Shown piece after piece: positions 51,000 to 62,314 of a stretch of DNA of 64,000 nt. The DNA lies in the NCBI RefSeq assembly GCF_051014685.1, contig NW_027478868.1, positions 124,001 to 188,000 of the forward strand, in the 5' to 3' direction. Numbering within the stretch: position 1 is the stretch's first letter; every line of letters starts with the position of its first letter. A program made the translations under genes and the position numbers. The stretch is from Ptiloglossa arizonensis. Taxonomy: Eukaryota; Arthropoda; Insecta; Hymenoptera; Colletidae. The notes below the pieces were generated by a model. It was not told the DNA's origin, did no database searches, and saw nothing but the letters and a program-made list of their open reading frames with translations.

Positions 51000-52590
51000 C
51001 TCGCGAACGGATTGGCGAACTCGAGAAGTTCCTGTCGCCTCTGAAAGTAGAAACTTGCCCGATTACAATGGTGTGTGTACTTTTCCCTTAGGTCATTCGA
51101 GTTATTCGTTTCTAGCATCAGAATTGCGAAAATTTTGATGGTTTCTCAACCATTCCTTAACTTCAAACTCCCATATCTCGCGAACGGATTGACGAACTCG
51201 AGAAATTCCTGTTGCATCTGAAAGTAGAAACCCGCCCGATTACAACGGTATGTGTATTTTTCCCCTAGGCCTTTGTAGTTATTGGTTTCGAGTATCAGAC
51301 TTGCGAAAATTTTGATGGTTTCTCAACCGTTCCTTAACTTCACACTCCCATATCACGCGAACGGATTGACGACCTCAAGAAATTCCTATTGCATCTGAAA
51401 GTAGAAACACACCCGATTACAAGGGTATGTGTATTTTTCCCCTAGGCCCTTGTAGTTACTGGTTTCGCGTATCAGACTTGCCAAAATTTTTATGTTTTCT
51501 CAACCATTCCTTAACTTCAAACTCCCATATCTCGCGAAAGGATTGACGAACTCGAGAAACTCCTATTGCATCTGATAGCAGTAGCTCGCCCGATTACAAC
51601 GGTATGTGTATTTTTGCCCTAGGCGATTGTAGTTATTGATTTCGAGTATCAGACTTGCGAAAATTTTGTTGGTTTCTCAACCATTCCTTAACTTCAAACT
51701 CCCATATGTCGCGAACGGCTGACGAACTCGAGAAATTCCCGTTGCATCTGAAACCAGAAACTCGTCCGATTACAACGGTATGTGTACTTTTCCCCTGGGC
51801 CATTCCAGTTATTGGTTTCGAGTATCAGACTTGCGAAAATTGTTATGGGTTCTCAACCATTCCTTAACTTCAAACTCCCATATCTCGCGGACACATTGAC
51901 GAATCCGAAAAAATTCTGTTGCATCTGAAAATAGAAACTCTCCCGATTACAACGCTATGTGTATTTTTCCCCTAGGCCATTGTAGGTATTGGTTTCGAGT
52001 ATCAGACTTGCGAAAATTTTGATGGTTTCTCAACCATACCTTAACTTCAAACTCCGATACCTCGCGAACGGATTGGCGAGCTCGAGAAGTTCCTGTCGCC
52101 TCTGAAAGTAGAAACTTGCCCGATTACAATGGTGTGTGTACTTTTCTCTTAGGTCATTCGAGTTATTCGTTTCTAGCATCAGAATTGCAAAAATTTTGAT
52201 GGTTTCTCAACCATTCCTTAACTTCAAACTCCCATATCTCGCGAACGGATTGACGAACTCGAGAAATTCCTGTTGCATCTGAAAGTAGAAAGACGCCCGA
52301 TTGCAACGGTATGTGTATTTTTCCCCCAGGCCTTTGTAGTTATTGGTTTCGAGTATCAGACTTGCGAAAATTTTGATGGTTTCTCAACCGTTCCTTAACT
52401 TCACACTCCCATATCACGCGAACGGATTGACGACCTCAAGAAATTCCTATTGCATCTGAAAGTAGAAACACGCCCGATTACAAGGGTATGTGCATTTTTC
52501 CCCTACGCCCTTGTAGTTACTGGTTTCGAGTATCAGACTGGCGAAAATTGTGATGGTTTCTCAACCGTTTCTTAACTTCAAACTCCCATA
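51000..52590. repeat. HOR-2 cassette copy 1: a-b-c-d-e-f-a'-b'-c'
   Basis: Nine monomers, about 1590 bp. It is nearly identical to copy 2 at 54536. Differences I noticed are CATACC for CATTCC near 52034, GAAAAAATTC for GAAAGAATTC near 51920, and GCAAAAATTT for GCGAAAATTT near 52188. Confidence 0.88.
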
Positions 52591-54535
52591 TCTCGCGAAC
52601 AGATTGACGAACTCGAGAAATTCCTGTTGCATCTGATAGCAGAAACTCGCCCGATTACAACGGTTTGTGTATTTTTCCCCTAGGGCATTGTAGTTATTGA
52701 TTTCGAGTATCAGACTTGCGAAAATTTTGAGGGTTTCTCAACCATTCCTTAACTTCAAACTCCCTTATCTCACGAACGGATTGACGAACTCGAGAAATTC
52801 CTGTTGCATCTGAAAGCAGAAACTCGCCCGATTACAATGGTGTGTGAATTTTTCCCCTAGGCCATTGTAGTTATTGGTTTCGAGTATCAGACTTGCGAAA
52901 ATTTTGATGGTTTCTCAACCATTCCTTAACTTCAAACTCCCATATCTCGCGAACGGATTGACGAACTCGAGAAATTCCTGTTGCATCTGAAAGTAGATAC
53001 TCGGCCGATTACAAGGGTGTGTGTACTTTTCCCCTAGGCCATTCCGGTTATCGGTTTCGAGTATCAGACTAGCGAAAATTTTGTTGGTTTCTCAACCTTT
53101 CCTTAACTTCAAACTCCCATATCTCGCGAACGGATTGACGTACTCGAGAAAGTCCTGTTGCATCTGAAACAGAAACTCGTCCAATTACAATGGTATGTGA
53201 ACTTTTGCCCAAGCCGTAGTAGTTATTGGTTTCGAGTATCAGACTTGCAAAAATTTTGTTGGTTTCTCAACCATTCCTTAACTTGAAACTCCCATATGTC
53301 GCGAACGGCTGACGAACTCGAGAAATTCCTGTTGCATCTGAAACCAGAATCTCGTCCGATTACAACGGTATGTGCACTTTTCCCCTGGGCCATTCCAGTT
53401 ATTGGTTTCGAGTATCAGACTTGCGAAAATTTATATGGTTTCTCAACCATTCCTTAAATTCAAACTTCCATATCTCGCGAACGGATTGACGAATCCGAAA
53501 ATATTCTGTTGCATCTGAAAATAGAAACTCTCCCGATTACAACGGTATGTGTATTTTTCCCCTAGGGCATTGTAGTTATTGATTTCGAGTATCAGACTTG
53601 CGAAAATTTTGATGGTTTCTCAACGATTCCTTAACTTCAAACTCCCATACCTTGCGAACGGATTGGCGAACTCGAGAAATTCCTGTCGCATCTGAAAGTG
53701 GAAACTCGCCCGATTACAATGGTGTATGTACTTTTCCCCTAGGCCATTCCAGTTATAGGTTTCGAGTATCAGTCCAGCGAAAATTTTGATGGTTTCTCAA
53801 ACATTCCGTAACTTCAAACTCCCATATTTCGCGAACGGAATGACGAACTCGAGAAATTCCTGTTGCATCTGAAAGTAGAAACTCGGCCGATTACAAAGGT
53901 GTGTGTATTTTTCCCCTAGGCTATTGTAGTTATTGGTTTCGAGTATCAGACTTGCAAAAATTTTGATGGTTTCTCAACCATTCCTTAACTTCAAACTCCG
54001 ATACCTCGCGAACGGATTGGCGAACTCGAGAAGTTCCTGTCGCCTCTGAAAGTAGAAACTTGCCCGATTACAATGGTGTGTGTACTTTTCCCTTAGGTCA
54101 TTCGAGTTATTCGTTTCTAGCATCAGAATTGCGAAAATTTTGATGGTTTCTCAACCATTCCTTAACTTCAAACTCCCATATCTCGCGAACGGATTGACGA
54201 ACTCGAGAAATTCCTGTTGCATCTGATAGTAGAAACGCGCCCGATTACAACGGTATCTGTATTTTTCCCCTAGGCCTTTGTAGTTATTGGTTTCGAGTAT
54301 CAGACTTGCGAAAATTTTGATGGTTTCTCAACCGTTCCTTAACTTCACACTCTCATATCCTGCGAACGGATTGACGACCTCAAGAAATTCCTATTGCATC
54401 TGAAAGCAGTAGCTCGCCCGATTACAACGGTATGTGTATTTTTGCCCTAGGCCATACTAGTTATTGGTTTCGAGTATCAGACTTGCGAAAATTGTGATGG
54501 TTTCTCAACCGTTCCTTAACTTCAAACTCCGATAC

Positions 54536-56126
54536 CTCGCGAACGGATTGGCGAACTCGAGAAGTTCCTGTCGCCTCTGAAAGTAGAAACTTGCCCGATT
54601 ACAATGGTGTGTGTACTTTTACCTTAGGTCATTCGAGTTATTCGTTTCTAGCATCAGAATTGCGAAAATTTTGATGGTTTCTCAACCATTCCTTAACTTC
54701 AAACTCCCATATCTCGCGAACGGATTGACGAACTCGAGAAATTCCTGTTGCATCTGAAAGTAGAAACCCGCCCGATTACAACGGTATGTGTATTTTTCCC
54801 CTAGGCCTTTGTAGTTATTGGTTTCGAGTATCAGACTTGCGAAAATTTTGATGGTTTCTCAACCGTTCCTTAACTTCACACTCCCATATCACGCGAACGG
54901 ATTGACGACCTCAAGAAATTCCTATTGCATCTGAAAGTAGAAACACACCCGATTACAAGGGTATGTGTATTTTTCCCCTAGGCCCTTGTAGTTACTGGTT
55001 TCGCGTATCAGACTTGCCAAAATTTTTATGTTTTCTCAACCATTCCTTAACTTCAAACTCCCATATCTCGCGAAAGGATTGACGAACTCGAGAAACTCCT
55101 ATTGCATCTGATAGCAGTAGCTCGCCCGATTACAACGGTATGTGTATTTTTGCCCTAGGCGATTGTAGTTATTGATTTCGAGTATCAGACTTGCGAAAAT
55201 TTTGTTGGTTTCTCAACCATTCCTTAACTTCAAACTCCCATATGTCGCGAACGGCTGACGAACTCGAGAAATTCCCGTTGCATCTGAAACCAGAAACTCG
55301 TCCGATTACAACGGTATGTGTACTTTTCCCCTGGGCCATTCCAGTTATTGGTTTCGAGTATCAGACTTGCGAAAATTGTTATGGGTTCTCAACCATTCCT
55401 TAACTTCAAACTCCCATATCTCGCGGACACATTGACGAATCCGAAAGAATTCTGTTGCATCTGAAAATAGAAACTCTCCCGATTACAACGCTATGTGTAT
55501 TTTTCCCCTAGGCCATTGTAGGTATTGGTTTCGAGTATCAGACTTGCGAAAATTTTGATGGTTTCTCAACCATTCCTTAACTTCAAACTCCGATACCTCG
55601 CGAACGGATTGGCGAGCTCGAGAAGTTCCTGTCGCCTCTGAAAGTAGAAACTTGCCCGATTACAATGGTGTGTGTACTTTTCTCTTAGGTCATTCGAGTT
55701 ATTCGTTTCTAGCATCAGAATTGCGAAAATTTTGATGGTTTCTCAACCATTCCTTAACTTCAAACTCCCATATCTCGCGAACGGATTGACGAACTCGAGA
55801 AATTCCTGTTGCATCTGAAAGTAGAAAGACGCCCGATTGCAACGGTATGTGTATTTTTCCCCCAGGCCTTTGTAGTTATTGGTTTCGAGTATCAGACTTG
55901 CGAAAATTTTGATGGTTTCTCAACCGTTCCTTAACTTCACACTCCCATATCACGCGAACGGATTGACGACCTCAAGAAATTCCTATTGCATCTGAAAGTA
56001 GAAACACGCCCGATTACAAGGGTATGTGCATTTTTCCCCTACGCCCTTGTAGTTACTGGTTTCGAGTATCAGACTTGCGAGAATTGTGATGGTTTCTCAA
56101 CCGTTTCTTAACTTCAAACTCCCATA
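54536..56126. repeat. HOR-2 cassette copy 2
   Basis: The same nine monomer types as copy 1, offset 3536 bp (20 monomers minus four bases). The flanks differ, so the duplicated unit is larger than one cassette or has been reshuffled. Confidence 0.87.
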
Positions 56127-56833
56127 TCTCGCGAACAGATTGACGAACTCGAGAAATTCCTGTTGTATCTGAAACAGAAACTCGTCCGATTACAATGGTA
56201 TGTGAATTTTTGCCCTAGGCCGTAGTAGTTATTGGTTTCGAGTATCAGACATGCGAAAATTTTGTTGGTTTCTCAACCATTCCTTAACTTCAAACTCCCA
56301 TATGTCGCGAACGGCTGACGAACTCGAGAAATTCCTGTTGCATCTGAAACCAGAAACTCGTCCGATTACAACGGTATGTGTACTTTTCCCCTGGGCCATT
56401 CCAGTTATTGGTTTCGTGTATCAGACTTGCGAAAATTTTGATGGTTTCTCAACCATTCCTGAACTTCCAACTCCCATATCTCGCGAACGGATTGACGAAC
56501 TCGAGAAATTCCTGTTGCATCTGATAGTAGAAACGCGCCCGATTACAACGGTATCTGTATTTTTCCCCTAGGCCTTTGTAGTTATTGGTTTCGAGTATCA
56601 GACTTGCGAAAATTTTGATGGTTTCTCAACCGTTCCTTAACTTCACACTCCCATATCCTGCGAACGGATTGACGACCTCAAGAAATTCCTATTGCATCTG
56701 AAAGCAGTAGCTCGCCCGATTACAACGGTATGTGTATTTTTGCCCTAGGCCATACTAGTTATTGGTTTCGAGTATCAGACTTGCGAAAATTGTGATGGTT
56801 TCTCAACCGTTCCTTAACTTCAAACTCCGATAC

Positions 56834-58200
56834 CTCGCGAACGGATTGGCGAACTCGAGAAGTTCCTGTCGCCTCTGAAAGTAGAAACTTGCCCGATTAC
56901 AATGGTGTGTGTACTTTTACCTTAGGTCATTCGAGTTATTCGTTTCTAGCATCAGAATTGCGAAAATTTTGATGGTTTCTCAAACATTCCTTAACTTCAA
57001 ACTCCCATATCTCGCGAACGGATTGACGAACTCGAGAAATTCCTGTTGCATCTGAAAGTAGAAACCCGCCCGATTACAACGGTATGTGTATTTTTCCCCT
57101 AGGCCTTTGTAGTTATTGGTTTCGAGTATCAGACTTGCGAAAATTTTGATGGTTTCTCAACCGTTCCTTAACTTCACACTCCCATATCACGCGAACGGAT
57201 TGACGACCTCAAGAAATTCCTATTGCATCTGAAAGTAGAAACACACCCGATTACAAGGGTATGTGTATTTTTCCCCTAGGCCCTTGTAGTTACTGGTTTC
57301 GCGTATCAGACTTGCCAAAATTTTTATGTTTTCTCAACCATTCCTTAACTTCAAACTCCCATATCTCGCGAAAGGATTGACGAACTCGAGAAACTCCTAT
57401 TGCATCTGATAGCAGTAGCTCGCCCGATTACAACGGTATGTGTATTTTTGCCCTAGGCGATTGTAGTTATTGATTTCGAGTATCAGACTTGCGAAAATTT
57501 TGTTGGTTTCTCAACCATTCCTTAACTTCAAACTCCCATATGTCGCGAACGGCTGACGAACTCGAGAAATTCCCGTTGCATCTGAAACCAGAAACTCGTC
57601 CGATTACAACGGTATGTGTACTTTTCCCCTGGGCCATTCCAGTTATTGGTTTCGAGTATCAGACTTGCGAAAATTGTTATGGGTTCTCAACCATTCCTTA
57701 ACTTCAAACTCCCATATCTCGCGGACACATTGACGAATCCGAAAAAATTCTGTTGCATCTGAAAATAGAAACTCTCCCGATTACAAGGCTATGTGTATTT
57801 TTCCCCTAGGCCATTGTAGGTATTGGTTTCGAGTATCAGACTTGCGAAAATTTTGATGGTTTCTCAACCATTCCTTAACTTCAAACTCCGATACCTCGCG
57901 AACGGATTGGCGAGCTCGAGAAGTTCCTGTCGCCTCTGAAAGTAGAAACTTGCCCGATTACAATGGTGTGTGTACTTTTCTCTTAGGTCATTCGAGTTAT
58001 TCGTTTCTAGCATCAGAATTGCGAAAATTTTGATGGTTTCTCAACCATTCCTTAACTTCAAACTCCCATATCTCGCGAACGGATTGACGAACTCGAGAAA
58101 TTCCTGTTGCATCTGAAAGTAGAAAGACGCCCGATTGCAACGGTATGTGTATTTTTCCCCCAGGCCTTTGTAGTTATTGGTTTCGAGTATCAGACTTGCG
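56834..58200. repeat. HOR-2 cassette copy 3, lacking c'
   Basis: The order a-b-c-d-e-f-a'-b' is followed directly by a monomer with CGAACAGATTGACG. The switch out of the cassette lies inside the b' monomer. The flank after it (about 58210-58610) matches the flank at about 52550-52950. Confidence 0.85.
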
Positions 58201-60370
58201 AAAATTGTGATGGTTTCTCAACCGTTTCTTAACTTCAAACTCCCATATCTCGCGAACAGATTGACGAACTCGAGAAATTCCTGTTGCATCTGATAGCAGA
58301 AACTCGCCCGATTACAACGGTTTGTGTATTTTTCCCCTAGGGCATTGTAGTTATTGATTTCGAGTATCAGACTTGCGAAAATTTTGAGGGTTTCTCAACC
58401 ATTCCTTAACTTCAAACTCCCTTATCTCACGAACGGATTGACGAACTCGAGAAATTCCTGTTGCATCTGAAAGCAGAAACTCGCCCGATTACAATGGTGT
58501 GTGAATTTTTCCCCTAGGCCATTGTAGTTATTGGTTTCGAGTATCAGACTTGCGAAAATTTTGATGGTTTCTCAACCATTCCTTAACTTCAAACTCCCAT
58601 ATCTCGCGAACGGATTGACGAACTCGAGAAATTCCTGTTGCATCTGAATGTAGAAACTCGCCCGATAACAATGGTGTGTGTACTTTTCCCCTAGGCCATT
58701 CCAGTTATCGGTTTCGAGTATCAGACCAGCGAAAATTTTGACGGTTTGTCAACCATTCCTTAACTTCAAACTCCCATATCTCGCGAACGGATTGACGAAC
58801 TCGAGAAATTCCTGTTGTATCTGAAACAGAAACTCGTCCGATTACAATGGTATGTGAATTTTTGCCCTAGGCCGTAGTAGTTATTGGTTTCGAGTATCAG
58901 ACATGCGAAAATTTTGTTGGTTTCTCAACCATTCCTTAACTTCAAACTCCCATATGTCGCGAACGGCTGACGAACTCGAGAAATTCCTGTTGCATCTGAA
59001 ACCAGAAACTCGTCCGATTACAACGGTATGTGTACTTTTCCCCTGGGCCATTCCAGTTATTGGTTTCGTGTATCAGACTTGCGAAAATTTTGATGGTTTC
59101 TCAACCATTCCTGAACTTCCAACTCCCATATCTCGCGAACGGATTGGCGAACTCGAGAAATTCCTGTTGCATCTGAAAGTAGAAACTCGCCTGATTACAA
59201 AGGTATGTGTATTTTTGCCCTAGGCCATTCTGGCTATTGGTTTCGAGTATCAGACCAGCGAAAATTTTGATGGTTTCTCAACCTTTCCTTACCTTCGTAG
59301 ACCCATATCTCGCGAACGGAATGACGAGCTCGAGAAATTCCTGTTGCATCTGAAAGTAGAAACTCGCCCGATTACAATGGTGTGTGTACTTTTCCCCTAG
59401 ACCATTCCTGTTATAGGTTTCGAGTAACAGACTTGCGAAAATTTTGATGGTTTCTCAACCATTCCTTAACTTCAAACTACCATATCTCGCGAACGGATTG
59501 ACGAACTCGAGAAATTCCTGTTGCATCTGAAAGTAGAAACTCGCCCGATTACAAAGGTATGTGTATTTTTCCCCTAGGCCATAGTAGTTATTGGTTTCGA
59601 GTATCAGATTTTCGAAAATTGTGATGGTTTCTCATCCATTCCTTAACTTCAAACTCCCATATCTCGCGAACGGATTGACGTGCTCGAGAAATTCCTGTTG
59701 CATCTGAAAGTAGAAACTCGCCCGATTACAACGGTATGTGCATTTTTGCCCTAGGCCATTGTAGTTATTTGTTTCGAGTATCAAACTTGCGAAAATTTTG
59801 ATGGTTTCTCAACCATTCCTTAACTTCAAACTCCCATATCTCGCGAACGGATTGACGAACTCGAGAAATTCCTGTTGCATTTGAAAGCAGAAAATCGACC
59901 GATTACAATGGTGTGTGCACTTTTCCCCTAAGTCATTCCAGTTATTCGTTTCTATCATCAGAATTGCGAAAATTTTTATGGTTTCTCAACTATTCCTTAT
60001 CTTCAAACTCCCATATCTCGCGGGCAGATTGACGAACTCGAGAAATTCCTGTTGCATCTGATAGTAGAAACGCGCCCGATTACAACGGTATCTGTATTTT
60101 TCCCCTAGGCCTTTGTAGTTATTGGTTTCGAGTATCAGACTTGCGAAAATTTTGATGGTTTCTCAACCGTTCCTTAACTTCACACTCCCATATCCTGCGA
60201 ACGGATTGACGACCTCAAGAAATTCCTATTGCATCTGAAAGCAGTAGCTCGCCCGATTACAACGGTATGTGTATTTTTGCCCTAGGCCATACTAGTTATT
60301 GGTTTCGAGTATCAGACTTGCGAAAATTGTGATGGTTTCTCAACCGTTCCTTAACTTCAAACTCCGATAC

Positions 60371-60900
60371 CTCGCGAACGGATTGGCGAACTCGAGAAGT
60401 TCCTGTCGCCTCTGAAAGTAGAAACTTGCCCGATTACAATGGTGTGTGTACTTTTACCTTAGGTCATTCGAGTTATTCGTTTCTAGCATCAGAATTGCGA
60501 AAATTTTGATGGTTTCTCAACCATTCCTTAACTTCAAACTCCCATATCTCGCGAACGGATTGACGAACTCGAGAAATTCCTGTTGCATCTGAAAGTAGAA
60601 ACCCGCCCGATTACAACGGTATGTGTATTTTTCCCCTAGGCCTTTGTAGTTATTGGTTTCGAGTATCAGACTTGCGAAAATTTTGATGGTTTCTCAACCG
60701 TTCCTTAACTTCACACTCCCATATCACGCGAACGGATTGACGACCTCAAGAAATTCCTATTGCATCTGAAAGTAGAAACACACCCGATTACAAGGGTATG
60801 TGTATTTTTCCCCTAGGCCCTTGTAGTTACTGGTTTCGCGTATCAGACTTGCCAAAATTTTTATGTTTTCTCAACCATTCCTTAACTTCAAACTCCCATA
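60371..60900. repeat. HOR-2 cassette fragment: a-b-c only
   Basis: Three monomers of the cassette, then a switch to the CGAACAGATTGACG type. It shows that cassettes are cut at different monomer boundaries in different copies. Confidence 0.82.
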
Positions 60901-62314
60901 TCTCGCGAACAGATTGACGAACTCGAGAAATTCCTGTTGCATCTGATAGCAGAAACTCGCCCGATTACAACGGTTTGTGTATTTTTCCCCTAGGCCATTG
61001 TAGTTATTGGTTTCGAGTATCAGACTTGCGAAAATTTTGATGGTTTCTCAACCATTCCTTAACTTCAAACTCCCATACCTCGCGAACGGATTGACGAACT
61101 CGAGAAATTCCTGTTGCATCTGAATGTAGAAACTCGCCCGATAACAATGTTGTGTGTACTTTTCCCCTAGGCCATTCCAGTTATCGGTTTCGAGTATCAG
61201 ACCAGCGAAAATTTTGACGGTTTGTCAACCATTCCTTAACTTCAAACTCCCATATCTCGCGAACGGATTGACGAACTCGAGAAATTCCTGTTGTATCTGA
61301 AACAGAAACTCGTCCGATTACAATGGTATGTGAATTTTTGCCCTAGGCCGTAGTAGTTATTGGTTTCGAGTATCACCATGCGAAAATTTTGTTGGTTTCT
61401 CAACCATTCCTTAACTTCAAACTCCCATATGTCGCGAACGGCTGACGAACTCGAGAAATTCCTGTTGCATCTGAAACCAGAAACTCGTCCGATTACAACG
61501 GTATGTGTACTTTTCCCCTGGGCCATTCCAGTTATTGGTTTCGTGTATCAGACTTGCGAAAATTTTGATGGTTTCTCAACCATTCCTGAACTTCCAACTC
61601 CCATATCTCGCGAACGGATTGACGAACTCGAGAAATTCCTGTTGCATCTGAAAGTAGAAACTCGCCCCATTACAACGGTGTGTATTATTTTCCCCTAGGC
61701 CATTCCAGTTATTGGTTTCGAGTAACAGACTTGCGAAAATTTTGATTGTTTCTCAACCATTCCTTAACTTCAAACTCCCATATCTCGCGAACGGATTGAC
61801 GAACTCGAGAAATTCCTGTTGCATCTGATAGTAGAAACGCGCCCGATTACAACGGTATCTGTATTTTTCCCCTAGGCCTTTGTAGTTATTGGTTTCGAGT
61901 ATCAGACTTGCGAAAATTTTGATGGTTTCTCAACCGTTCCTTAACTTCACACTCCCATATCCTGCGAACGGATTGACGACCTCAAGAAATTCCTATTGCA
62001 TCTGAAAGTAGAAACACACCCGATTACAAGGGTACGTGTATTTTTCCCCTAGGCCCTTGTAGTTACTGGTTTCGCGTATCAGACTTGCCAAAATTTTGAG
62101 GTTTTCTCAACCATTCCTTAACTTCAAACTCCCATATCTCGCGAAAGGATTGACGAACTCGAGAAACTCCTATTGCATCTGAAAGCAGTAGCTCGCCCGA
62201 TTACAACGGTATGTGTATTTTTGCCCCAGGCCATACTAGTTATTGGTTTCGAGTATCAGACTTGCGAAAATTGTGATGGTTTCTCAACCGTTCCTTAGCT
62301 TCAAACTCCGATAC